DNA of 37,503 bases, taken from the IMG/VR virus record IMGVR_UViG_3300021425_000083, positions 1 through 37,503 of that record; one strand, given 5' to 3'. Each line of letters starts with the position of its first letter. The first letter of the stretch is position 1. Source of the DNA: a virus. Below are positions 1 through 7,081 of the stretch, one piece after another. A program made the translations under genes and the position numbers. The notes beneath the pieces are model-generated. The model saw only the letters and a program-made list of their open reading frames with translations, was not told the DNA's origin and made no database searches.

Positions 1-522
1 AATGCTAAAGTTAACTCAACATTTAATACATTTTTAAAACGTAATGACAGATTTTTCTTTCATAAACTTACAACTAAATATAATAAGGAAGAAATGCTAG
101 AATATTTTGTATGCAACTTCTTTCACAATTCAAAAACGTGGATAGGAAACTTAGTCAGAGCAGATGGAGAAACTAATTATACAAAGTGGAAAAAGTATAA
201 TCAAGCACTTACCTACAATTTTAGAAATGATTGCTTATTGGTTCGTAATATCATTGATGGCGATAGGATTTCTTTTGATGATATGTTCCGTGTACCTAAT
301 GGCCAACATCCGAGATTGTTACGGTTACTTCTTTCTGAACAAATTGGAGTACAAACATTCATCATCTTGGATAAGATTTTATCGTTTGTTAAAAATTGGG
401 ATAAAGAAATTGCTGAAACTATTATCTGGCCTGAAAAGTCATTTAAGATTACCAAGTTAAAACCATTTGTTAATTTCAATATAACAAAATGTAAATTTAT
501 TATGAAGGAGGTGTTTGTATGA
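1..522 (+). CDS. 59: gp59-like DNA helicase loader, 5' end missing
   Basis: The reading frame is open from the first base of the window, so the N-terminus lies outside it; about 173 codons are visible against about 217 residues in T4 gp59. The protein resembles T4 gp59 along its length: an RNDRFFFHKL segment corresponds to the T4 RDKYFFQKL region, a WIGNL segment to T4 WIGDI, and a TFIILDKIL segment to T4 TFILLDSFL. In T4, gp59 binds forked DNA and gp32 and loads the gp41 replicative helicase during recombination-dependent replication. It lies two genes upstream of gp32 here, as expected for the T4 59-32 neighbourhood. The stop codon overlaps the next start by ATGA. The homology was recalled by eye, not by alignment software. 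Confidence 0.88.
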   Translation, partial: NAKVNSTFNTFLKRNDRFFFHKLTTKYNKEEMLEYFVCNFFHNSKTWIGNLVRADGETNYTKWKKYNQALTYNFRNDCLLVRNIIDGDRISFDDMFRVPNGQHPRLLRLLLSEQIGVQTFIILDKILSFVKNWDKEIAETIIWPEKSFKITKLKPFVNFNITKCKFIMKEVFV

Positions 523-767
523 TACCAGAGTCAAACAAATATGGTGATAAAACAATTGATAGAATCTATCAAAATCTACACGGCACATTAGAATTAGTTT
601 TAAAAGATGGTTCTACCTACGATGGTAAGATTGATAAGAAATCAATCAAACTATCAGACGGTTCTTTGGGCTATGTTTACAATGTAAAAAATAAGTGGTT
701 TGATAGAACAGGTATGCCTATAGATAAACCTGATAATCTTATAACAAGGGAAAAAAGTAATGAGTAA
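519..767 (+). CDS. Small conserved-looking protein of unknown function (82 aa)
   Basis: The start ATG overlaps the gp59 stop (ATGA) and is preceded by a strong AAGGAGG ribosome binding site about 8 bases upstream, which fixes the start. The protein is short and hydrophilic. It has a central stretch with alternating glycine and hydrophobic residues (LVLKDGSTYDGKI, then LSDGSLGYVYNV) that could form a small beta barrel or SH3-like fold; this is inference. It overlaps the next gene by 8 bases, so the three genes are probably translated as a unit with gp59. I do not recognise a family. A role near replication is suggested only by position. Confidence 0.75.
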   Translation: MIPESNKYGDKTIDRIYQNLHGTLELVLKDGSTYDGKIDKKSIKLSDGSLGYVYNVKNKWFDRTGMPIDKPDNLITREKSNE

Positions 768-1620
768 GGTATTTCTAATTGGTAATGGTGAAAGTAGAAA
801 AGACTTTGATTTAAGTCTTTTAAAACCTCACGGTAAACTATATGGGTGTAATGCTATCTATAGAGATCATCCAGATTTAATTGATGTGCTTACAGCTGTT
901 GACGGTGGTATGATACACGAAGTTTATCATAGTGGCTTTGCTCAAAAGAAACCTTGTTATTTTAGAGCATGGACAAAAGTACCAACAATGTTATATCAAA
1001 GTATTGTTGAAGGTATGGCTTCTATACAAGATTTAAAAGATATGAAAGAATTTGATTTGATAAAGGCAAATGAACAAGACGACTCACAAGAGTTTGTTAC
1101 ACACGGTTCTACAATAGAAGGTGCTGTTACAATATTAAAAAAAGCAAAAGAAGAAGGCGGTGATAGAGAACGAGTAAAAAAACATATACACAATTCACAC
1201 GTCTATGTTTCTTGGATAAAAGAACCAGATCAAGCATATGATATAAGAGATTGTGAAGAAGATGGAAGAGATGATGGCTGGGCTTGTGGACCTACAACAG
1301 GTTACATAGCAACTAAGTTAGAAAAACCAGATGAAGTTTATATGATAGGCCACGACCTAGTATCTGATACCAATACTGTAAATAATATCTATAAAAGCAC
1401 ACACAATTACGTTGCTTCAGAATTTGAACCTACACCATCAGGTAATTGGGAGTTACAATGGAAAAGACTAATGGAGTTAAACCCTAAAATTAAGTTTTTT
1501 AAAGTAAATAAAGAATTAAACGATAGTCCTACAAACCGTAAAATAGACGTATTTACAGCACAAGAGGACATCAATTTAGAATATATTGATCAAGCACAGC
1601 TGCTTGACAGATTGAGTTAA
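760..1620 (+). CDS. Unknown protein with N-terminal GNGES motif, possible Rossmann-like enzyme (286 aa)
   Basis: An AAGGG ribosome binding site precedes the ATG, and the gene overlaps its upstream neighbour by 8 bases. The first residues read VFLIGNGESRKDFDLSLL, a beta-strand followed by a glycine-rich loop. Similar G-N-G-x-S openings occur in DUF115/MptE-like and some glycan-modifying Rossmann-type proteins. A later GPTTGYIAT segment and a YMIGHDLVSDTN segment look like the other half of such a nucleotide- or sugar-binding fold. Its position between replication genes (gp59 and gp32) would be odd for a glycosyltransferase, so the function is left open. The 3' end contains the -35 box of a sigma70-type promoter for the downstream region. 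Confidence 0.6.
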   Translation: MSKVFLIGNGESRKDFDLSLLKPHGKLYGCNAIYRDHPDLIDVLTAVDGGMIHEVYHSGFAQKKPCYFRAWTKVPTMLYQSIVEGMASIQDLKDMKEFDLIKANEQDDSQEFVTHGSTIEGAVTILKKAKEEGGDRERVKKHIHNSHVYVSWIKEPDQAYDIRDCEEDGRDDGWACGPTTGYIATKLEKPDEVYMIGHDLVSDTNTVNNIYKSTHNYVASEFEPTPSGNWELQWKRLMELNPKIKFFKVNKELNDSPTNRKIDVFTAQEDINLEYIDQAQLLDRLS

Positions 1621-1632
1621 ATCTGTTATAAT
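1604..1632 (+). promoter_or_regulatory. Consensus sigma70-type promoter upstream of gp32
   Basis: TTGACA at 1604-1609 and TATAAT at 1627-1632 are separated by 17 bases, a perfect match to the bacterial housekeeping consensus. The predicted start is about 1639, which is the A of an ATG opening a 32-codon ORF. It would supply early transcripts of gp32 from host RNA polymerase. Confidence 0.85.
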
Positions 1633-1638
1633 AAGATT

Positions 1639-1737
1639 ATGTTTGATGAAATTTTATATAAAATTTTAGACAGAATTTCTACCTTTATAGAAAAGGTGAA
1701 AAAAGTTATTAATGACAAGAAAAAGAAGTATAAATAA
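1639..1737 (+). CDS. Predicted small protein (32 aa), possibly leaderless
   Basis: ATG at 1639 opens a 32-codon frame ending in TAA. The peptide has an amphipathic first half (FDEILYKILDRISTFIEKV) and a lysine-rich tail (KKVINDKKKKYK). It has no Shine-Dalgarno sequence, but the predicted start of the consensus promoter just upstream falls on the A of its ATG, so it could be translated from a leaderless mRNA. The late-type octamer TATAAATA overlaps its last codons. It may instead be part of an untranslated gp32 leader; ribosome profiling would decide. Confidence 0.45.
   Translation: MFDEILYKILDRISTFIEKVKKVINDKKKKYK
1729..1736 (+). promoter_or_regulatory. T4-late-type promoter octamer upstream of gp32
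   Basis: TATAAATA is an exact match to the T4 gp55-dependent late promoter element, located 58 bases before the gp32 start codon. The predicted transcription start is about 1742. Together with the sigma70-type promoter at 1604 it suggests early and late expression of gp32. Confidence 0.7.
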
Positions 1738-1794
1738 TATTATACTTACATTAATACAAATACGTACAACAATATATACAAGGAGATACATACA

Positions 1795-2697
1795 ATGTCA
1801 AGTGCATTAGAAGCCCTAAAAAAGTCAAAGTCAAACTTTGATGCTCTAACTAAGAAGTTAGAAAATACAATCGAACAACCCGAAAAGAAAAACAAATACC
1901 AAGACGATAGGTTATGGAAACCTGAACTTGATAAGTCTGGCAATGGTTACGCTGTAATCAGATTTTTACCTGCTATTGAAGGTGAAGATATGCCATGGCA
2001 AAGAGTTTGGCATCACGCCTTTCAAGGACCAGGTGGTCAATGGTATATTGAAAACTCTTTAACTACACTTAACAAAAAGGATCCTGTTAGTGAAGAAAAT
2101 ACAAGGTTGTGGAATACAGGCATAGAAGCCGATAAAGAAATTGCTAGAAAAAGAAAAAGAAAGTTACAATACTATTCTAATATTTTAGTAGTTAGCGATC
2201 CTAAACATCCTGAAAACGAAGGCAAAGTATTTCTATTCAAGTTTGGTAAGAAAATATTTGATAAGATTACTGAAGCAATGAACCCAGCGTTTGAAGATGA
2301 AAAAGCAGTTAACCCATTTGATTTTTGGGAAGGTGCAAACTTTAAATTAAAAATCAGAAAAGTTGACGGCTATTGGAATTATGATAAATCAGAATTTGAG
2401 CCGATTAGTAGATTAAAACCTACTGATGAGGAGATTGACAAAATATGGAAATCTCAATATGCTCTAAAGCCCTTCATTGATCCAAGTAATTTTAAATCTT
2501 ATGAGGAACTCAAAGAGAAACTGAATAAGACACTTACTGGACAAAGAAGTACTGAGTCAGTTGAAGATATTGACCTCCCACCTGCTAGTGATAGCGTGCC
2601 AATGTCTTCTAACAATTCAGTAGAGGAAGTTGGATCATCCAACGATAGTGATGACGATCTATCGTACTTTAGTAAACTTGCTGAGGATGATTCCTAA
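1795..2697 (+). CDS. 32: gp32 single-stranded DNA-binding protein
   Basis: The 300-residue length matches T4 gp32 (301). The N-terminal basic segment (KKSKSNFDALTKKL) fits the cooperativity domain. The core keeps T4-like blocks: GNGYAVIRFLP (T4 GNGQAVIRFLP), NILVVSDP followed by PENEGKVF (both nearly identical), FGKKIFDKI, WEGANFKLKI, and NYDKSEF (T4 NYDESKF). The tail from about residue 250 is acidic (SNDSDDDLSYFSKLAEDDS), as expected for the domain that recruits replication partners such as gp59. An AAGGAGA ribosome binding site lies 8 bases before the ATG. The protein contains no cysteine, so the T4 zinc site (one His, three Cys) is absent; the corresponding loop reads ENSLTTLNKKDPVSEENTR. 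It is followed by a strong hairpin. Confidence 0.95.
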   Translation: MSSALEALKKSKSNFDALTKKLENTIEQPEKKNKYQDDRLWKPELDKSGNGYAVIRFLPAIEGEDMPWQRVWHHAFQGPGGQWYIENSLTTLNKKDPVSEENTRLWNTGIEADKEIARKRKRKLQYYSNILVVSDPKHPENEGKVFLFKFGKKIFDKITEAMNPAFEDEKAVNPFDFWEGANFKLKIRKVDGYWNYDKSEFEPISRLKPTDEEIDKIWKSQYALKPFIDPSNFKSYEELKEKLNKTLTGQRSTESVEDIDLPPASDSVPMSSNNSVEEVGSSNDSDDDLSYFSKLAEDDS

Positions 2698-2721
2698 TCT
2701 ATCTCTCTCACTTTCTCAATT

Positions 2722-2741
2722 GGGTAGCCTTCGGGCTACCC
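2722..2741 (+). terminator. UUCG-capped hairpin after gp32
   Basis: Eight perfect base pairs (GGGTAGCC with GGCTACCC) enclose a TTCG tetraloop closed by C-G, a very stable RNA hairpin, 25 bases after the gp32 stop. No T-run follows, so it may act as an RNA 3'-end stabiliser or a weak terminator rather than a classic intrinsic terminator. Confidence 0.7.
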
Positions 2742-2765
2742 ACTCTATAAAAATATAATATTACT

Positions 2766-4049
2766 ATGGTATTAAAAACATCAAAATTATTACAAACAGT
2801 TGAAGAAGAATTAAATAATGATATTGGACGTAATATTGATAAAGATATTGCTGTTGATTTATCTGTCCATAAATCATTTAAACCATTTATTAAAAAATCA
2901 TTAGAGTTGTGTCCATTTGATCATGGACCATATGCTCACGAATATAAAAGAAGATTAAAACTTGGAGGTAAATTTTTAGGTAGAAAAGTTTTAAAAATAA
3001 AAGATAATGGTGACGACATTGTAACCGAAGATAAAGATGGATACACAACTCAAAAACACAGAATAGTTGGTGATAATCCTGAGGCAGAATTATTAAGAGA
3101 AAAAATATCAAAACAAGGATTTAAATTAAATTTACTACCTCCAGTTTTTGCTGAAATGCCCGATGGCTATCTACACGTAGCAACTGGTAATGGAAGAATA
3201 TATGCGGTTAAAAAAAATGACGTAAATGATATAATATGCGATCTATATGATTTTTCACAAATGAAAGAAGTTGACGCTAAAGAAGCTTTTATATTACTTG
3301 GTCAGATGACAAATCCACAAGAAGATAAAGGTTGTCCGAGTACAGCTGAAGACTATGCAAATTCACTATATGAACTATATCAAATAGGTAAAATGAATGG
3401 TGATTTAGACACTAACGAAGGATATAATGTTTTACAAGATAGTGCAGATGAAAAATTAAAATTTATGGTAGGTAATTATTACTTTAAACCATCAGAATAC
3501 GAAAGAGCTAAAAACATTTTTATAGATAGACTAAAATCTAAAAGAAAATCTAAAAATAATATTATTCCTAGAAATTGGTCAAAAGAAGCAAATAGACTTC
3601 GTTGGATGAAAGCACAAGGTTATGTAGATACAAAAAATACAAAATATGTAAATGTATCAGCTTCTATAGTAACAAAAGCTTTATCTGACATTGGTGAAAA
3701 ATATAGACAATATGTTAAAAAGTTACCTATAGATGAAAGACATAAACTACAAATATATGTTATTATAAATTCTGGTGTGTTAGAAAATAATACAATTGAA
3801 AAACAAGTTGTAAAAAGAAATCAGGATTATTATAATTTTCAAAAGAAATGGTTTGGGTCAATTGATAATAATTTATATTATTATAAATCAAAAAATAATA
3901 ATTCTGATATAATATCTACTGAAGAAAAAATAAAACTATTGGGTGGTATGCCATATTTTAGACACAACAATGAAGGTGATGGTTTAATCACAGTTGAACA
4001 GATAAAAAAACTTAAAAGAACAAATGTTAGAGAAAAGAAAAACGTTTAA
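2766..4049 (+). CDS. Unknown protein, possible ParB/sulfiredoxin-like domain (427 aa)
   Basis: This AT-rich gene sits between gp32 and gp4. Around residues 120-160 it reads LLPPVFAEMPDGYLHVATG followed by NGRIYAVKKND, which resembles the ParB/Srx pattern (a preferred-value strand, DG-Y-h, then G-x-G-R-x-x-A). This is a pattern match by eye only. The C-terminal half is rich in Lys, Asn and Tyr. There is no Shine-Dalgarno sequence; TATAAT at 2754-2759 ends 6 bases before the ATG, so the transcript could start at the start codon. The 3' end overlaps gp4 by 26 bases. ParB-like nuclease domains in phages act on DNA or in methylase-linked systems, but no such role can be claimed here. Confidence 0.55.
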   Translation: MVLKTSKLLQTVEEELNNDIGRNIDKDIAVDLSVHKSFKPFIKKSLELCPFDHGPYAHEYKRRLKLGGKFLGRKVLKIKDNGDDIVTEDKDGYTTQKHRIVGDNPEAELLREKISKQGFKLNLLPPVFAEMPDGYLHVATGNGRIYAVKKNDVNDIICDLYDFSQMKEVDAKEAFILLGQMTNPQEDKGCPSTAEDYANSLYELYQIGKMNGDLDTNEGYNVLQDSADEKLKFMVGNYYFKPSEYERAKNIFIDRLKSKRKSKNNIIPRNWSKEANRLRWMKAQGYVDTKNTKYVNVSASIVTKALSDIGEKYRQYVKKLPIDERHKLQIYVIINSGVLENNTIEKQVVKRNQDYYNFQKKWFGSIDNNLYYYKSKNNNSDIISTEEKIKLLGGMPYFRHNNEGDGLITVEQIKKLKRTNVREKKNV

Positions 4050-4515
4050 GAGATTTCCAAAAATAGAACCAAGAAGACAAGCTTACAAAGGTCGTTTTAG
4101 ACCTTTAAACAGGCAAAAATATATTGGTGATGTAAACAATGTATTTTTCAGATCCAGTTGGGAATTAGCATTTATGAAATATTGTGATAAAGAAAAAACA
4201 ATAGTAAAATGGGGTAGTGAAGAAATAAAAATACCTTACATAGTTTTTGACAAAAGAAAAACATATTATCCAGATTTTATAATAGTAAAACAATTGCCAA
4301 ATAAGAGTTTTGAAAAATATCTAATAGAAATAAAACCACACACACAAACTAGAAAACCTGTATTAAAAGAAGGCTCCAGATCAACTAGTACATATAAAAA
4401 GGCACTTTACACATATGAAGTGAACAAATGTAAATGGAATGCTGCATTTGCTTGGTGCAAAAAACGAAATATTACATTTAAGATTATAACTGAAAAGCAC
4501 GTAAAATTCTTCTAA
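4024..4515 (+). CDS. 4: gp4-like head completion protein
   Basis: The 163-residue protein matches the T4 gp4 (also called gp50/65) family of head completion proteins: a YKGRFRPLNRQKYIGD segment (YKGRF-x-P-x-N-x-x-KY-x-GD), then FRSSWELAFMKYCD, SEEIKIPY, YYPDFII, LIEIKPH and a final TEKHVKFF segment. The YPDF and EIK pieces form a PD-(D/E)xK nuclease-like core, as recognised for this family. In T4 it acts late in head maturation, after packaging and before tail joining. It overlaps the upstream gene by 26 bases; no better start codon is apparent. A late-type octamer follows directly. Confidence 0.88.
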   Translation: MLEKRKTFKRFPKIEPRRQAYKGRFRPLNRQKYIGDVNNVFFRSSWELAFMKYCDKEKTIVKWGSEEIKIPYIVFDKRKTYYPDFIIVKQLPNKSFEKYLIEIKPHTQTRKPVLKEGSRSTSTYKKALYTYEVNKCKWNAAFAWCKKRNITFKIITEKHVKFF

Positions 4516-4521
4516 AATTGT

Positions 4522-4529
4522 CATAAATA
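4522..4529 (+). promoter_or_regulatory. Late-type promoter octamer, start placed on ATG
   Basis: CATAAATA ends 5 bases before the ATG at 4535. With the T4 late geometry (octamer at about -13 to -6) the transcript would begin at the A of the start codon. There is no Shine-Dalgarno sequence upstream of that gene. Confidence 0.65.
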
Positions 4530-4534
4530 GTAGT

Positions 4535-5089
4535 ATGGCAAGCGTATTTGATACAATTAAACAAAAAGCAGGCGATACAGATAAATCGGCTACGTGGTAT
4601 AGAACACAAGTAAATAAGATTGCTAGTGGTACTACAGCAGGTCAATTATTCAGACAAGGTAAACTTAACGGTAGACCTAGTGTAGGACGATTGAACTTAT
4701 TTGGGTATAACCCTAAATTTAGAAAGACTTTACCGTACTACGATATATTTCCTTTAGTCTTGCCATTAGAACCAATATCAGGTGGATTTATGGGTATGAA
4801 CTTTCACTATCTACCACCGTTGTTGAGATTTAGACTATTAGAACGTATGCAAGCAACTGCTACGGATCAACGATTTGATAGTAAAACAAAATTTGATGTA
4901 ACTTATGATGATGTAAAAAATATAAAGATTGTAAAACCAACAATCAAAAAGTATTTGTATTCATATGTACAAACAGGATTTTTAAGAATAAATGCAGATG
5001 AAGCTGCAGTTGCAATATACTTACCTGTACAAAGATTTAAAAAGGCAAATGAAGCACAAGTTTATTCAGACAGTAGGAGATTTATTTAA
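4535..5089 (+). CDS. Conserved tail/baseplate-region protein of unknown function (184 aa)
   Basis: The gene heads the hub block, directly before the tube-initiator-like gene, which it overlaps by one base (TAATG). The middle reads LPYYDIFPLVLPLEP, then GGFMGMNFHYLPPLLR, a style I associate with structural proteins of marine T4-like phages, but I cannot name a T4 counterpart. It has no signal peptide or membrane segment. No Shine-Dalgarno sequence precedes the ATG; a late-type octamer does, at leaderless spacing. A virion or tail-assembly role is inferred from position and from its late promoter. DNA end protection (gp2) or a head-tail connector role are alternatives I could not support. Confidence 0.7.
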   Translation: MASVFDTIKQKAGDTDKSATWYRTQVNKIASGTTAGQLFRQGKLNGRPSVGRLNLFGYNPKFRKTLPYYDIFPLVLPLEPISGGFMGMNFHYLPPLLRFRLLERMQATATDQRFDSKTKFDVTYDDVKNIKIVKPTIKKYLYSYVQTGFLRINADEAAVAIYLPVQRFKKANEAQVYSDSRRFI

Positions 5090-6180
5090 TGTCATTAATT
5101 AGTGTCGGTAAAAGAATAGGTGATTTAGATATACGTTTAGGTATACCACCATCAAAATCACAGTTTAGTGTTAATGATACAAACAAACGTTTTGATTACA
5201 ATAACAAAACAACAAATAGAGATTCTATATTTAATAGATTTAGATCAGGTATTACACAAGCTGGTGGATTTGCTAGACCAACACAATTTCTAGTTACAGT
5301 AGATGGCCCAAAAGGTAGTGCATTAGGAAATGTTGGCATTTATAATGACACTCAATCATTAGATCAAGTTGCTCGATTACATAAAAGTGCTAAACTATCT
5401 GATGCCATTAAAACAAATTTACAATTAAGAATGGATTTATTTTGCTCAAATGTTAGTATACCTGATAAAACAATAACTGATGATGTCAATGAACAGTATT
5501 ATGGACCTAAAAGAGCAATGGCAAAAAATGTACAATATGGCGATGTAACATTAGAATTTTACACTAGTATTAATTATGAAGAAAGATTATTTTTTGAAGC
5601 ATGGCAAAACTCTATAATTGATCCTATCAGTCATAACGTAGGATATTATGATGACTATGCCACACCATGTATGATTACAATTACACCATTGACAAAAACA
5701 TTTACAGCTGCATTGGCAAACTTTAAACCATCAGGTGATCCAGGCAGAGATAGACAAGAGTTAAGAAAAAGTTTAGGTGATCAATCAGGTTTTTCATCAT
5801 ATCAAGTACAAATGTATGAAGTATGGCCTAAAACAATTGCTGCTACACCATTAAGTTATGACGCAGGAAGTGGAATTGTTAAAACAAGTGTCACATTTAC
5901 ATATAGAAATTATGCTACAACAGCATGGAACTTTCTAGCAAAAAATAATACTGAAGAATTTAAAACACTTGACAGAATGGAATATAGAACAAATACTACA
6001 AACATACAAGGTAGTTTTTTAGATAATTTACCATTTGGTATTGGTAACGAAATAGGTAGAGCGGGTCGTCAAGTTTATGAAACAATTAAAAAGAATATAC
6101 CGATAGGTAGAGTAACGGGTGGTAGTGTATTCCCAAAAGGTCTTCCAGACCCTAAAATTATACGAAACATATTTTATTAA
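5089..6180 (+). CDS. 54: gp54-like baseplate tail-tube initiator
   Basis: The 363-residue protein contains a tail-tube-like core: ARPTQFLVTVDGP (about residues 64-76), LFCSNVSIPDKTI, YGPKRAMAKNVQYGDVTLEF, FFEAWQNSIIDP and VGYYDDYATPCMITI. This resembles the gp19/gp54 tube fold, with a long N-terminal arm and C-terminal extension. In T4, gp48 and gp54 cap the baseplate and start tube assembly. Another gene here (9057-10166) is the better match to gp48, which leaves gp54 for this one. The start codon overlaps the previous stop, and a TAGGAGA ribosome binding site precedes it. The exact gp54 assignment is inference; a tube-fold hub protein is more secure. Confidence 0.65.
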   Translation: MSLISVGKRIGDLDIRLGIPPSKSQFSVNDTNKRFDYNNKTTNRDSIFNRFRSGITQAGGFARPTQFLVTVDGPKGSALGNVGIYNDTQSLDQVARLHKSAKLSDAIKTNLQLRMDLFCSNVSIPDKTITDDVNEQYYGPKRAMAKNVQYGDVTLEFYTSINYEERLFFEAWQNSIIDPISHNVGYYDDYATPCMITITPLTKTFTAALANFKPSGDPGRDRQELRKSLGDQSGFSSYQVQMYEVWPKTIAATPLSYDAGSGIVKTSVTFTYRNYATTAWNFLAKNNTEEFKTLDRMEYRTNTTNIQGSFLDNLPFGIGNEIGRAGRQVYETIKKNIPIGRVTGGSVFPKGLPDPKIIRNIFY

Positions 6181-6197
6181 TAATATAAGGAGTGAAA

Positions 6198-6914
6198 ATG
6201 AGTATACCATTAATGAAAGTGCCTGAATATGATTTAACATTATCAAATAATGTAAAAATAAAGTACAGGCCGTTCTTAGTAAAAGAACAAAAACTATTGT
6301 TACTTTCAAATGAAAATCAAAATGAAAGTGAAATGGTTAATATCTTAATTGATATTGTACAAGCGTGTGTAAAAGGTGATATAGATGTTAAGAAACTGCC
6401 TGTATATGATTTTGAATGGCTGTGGTTAAATATAAGATCAAAATCTATTGGTGAGGTTGTGAATTTGAAATTAAAATGTCCAGATGATGACACACAAGTT
6501 GTTGACTATGAATTAAGAATAGAAGATGTAAAACCTGATTTAAATAAAAAAGTTAATACTAAAATTGAATTTACAAAAGATTACGGTGTAGTGATGAGAA
6601 TACCTACAATCAAAGAAGTTGCAAACAAAAGAACAATTTTAGATATGTCAATTAATTTAATGAGAGATTGCATTGATCAAATATATCAAGGTGAGGAATT
6701 ATTTGAAGCAAAAGAAATTGAAAAGGAAGAGTTGAATGAGTTTTTAGATAATCTTACAATGACACAATTTAAAAAGATAAAAGATTATTTTGATACTTTG
6801 CCAATTATATCACATACGATAAAATATAAAAACCCTAAGTCGGGTGTTGAACACAATTTATTATTACAAGGAGCAACTGATTTTTTTCAGTTACCCTCTT
6901 ACACGAAAGCCTAG
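6198..6914 (+). CDS. 26: gp26-like baseplate hub/tail assembly chaperone, zero-frame product
   Basis: The protein (238 aa) resembles the T4 gp26 family (T4 baseplate protein family PF12322): NVKIKYRPFLVKEQKLLLLS near the N-terminus, then VKKLPVYDFEWLWLNIRSKS and LKLKCPDDD. In T4, gp26 is required for hub assembly. The AAGGAG at 6187-6192 supports the ATG at 6198; a GTG at 6192 overlaps that ribosome binding site and is unlikely to be used. Near the 3' end the sequence T TTT TTT (6881-6887) is a classic -1 slippery heptamer, and the -1 frame stays open for 64 more codons. The position just upstream of the probable tape measure matches tail assembly chaperone genes that use this kind of frameshift. 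Confidence 0.78.
   Translation: MSIPLMKVPEYDLTLSNNVKIKYRPFLVKEQKLLLLSNENQNESEMVNILIDIVQACVKGDIDVKKLPVYDFEWLWLNIRSKSIGEVVNLKLKCPDDDTQVVDYELRIEDVKPDLNKKVNTKIEFTKDYGVVMRIPTIKEVANKRTILDMSINLMRDCIDQIYQGEELFEAKEIEKEELNEFLDNLTMTQFKKIKDYFDTLPIISHTIKYKNPKSGVEHNLLLQGATDFFQLPSYTKA
6881..6887 (+). promoter_or_regulatory. Putative -1 ribosomal frameshift site (T TTT TTT)
   Basis: In the zero frame of the gp26-like gene the codons are GAT TTT TTT CAG. The preceding T plus two TTT codons form an X XXY YYZ heptamer. A -1 slip continues as TCA GTT ACC and fuses a conserved-looking 64-residue C-terminal extension. Confidence 0.72.
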
Positions 6915-7081
6915 AGAGTTATTTTAGAACAAATTTTGCTTTAATGCAATATCATAAATATTCTCTATCAGACCTTGAAGGAATGATACCGTGGGAGAGG
7001 GAAATATATGTTGAACTATTAATGCAACATATAAAAGAAGAAAACGAAAAGTTAAGAGAAAAACAAAGAGGGAGAACATAA
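6887..7081 (+). CDS. -1 frame C-terminal extension of the gp26-like chaperone (64 codons)
   Basis: Read from TCA at 6887, the frame is open to a TAA at 7079-7081 that overlaps the next ATG (TAATG). The peptide contains RTNFALMQYHKYSLSDLEGM, then IPWEREIYVELL and KEENEKLREKQRGR. This reads as real protein: an IPWEREIYV helix followed by a charged helix. The only internal ATG (6944) lacks a ribosome binding site, so a frameshifted product of 294 residues starting at 6198 is the best explanation. In lambda-like systems the longer GT-type chaperone recruits the tape measure, and the extension here precedes a tape-measure-like gene. Its exact T4 counterpart (possibly the gp51 role) is inference. 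Confidence 0.68.
   Translation, partial: SVTLLHESLESYFRTNFALMQYHKYSLSDLEGMIPWEREIYVELLMQHIKEENEKLREKQRGRT

Noticed and set aside
6192-6197. GTG start for the gp26-like gene
   Set aside because: The GTG overlaps the AAGGAG ribosome binding site; the ATG at 6198 has correct spacing.
6953-6960. CATAAATA octamer as a late promoter (also at 12799-12806)
   Set aside because: Both lie inside coding sequence, encode plausible residues and are not near a start codon; chance matches are expected in AT-rich DNA.
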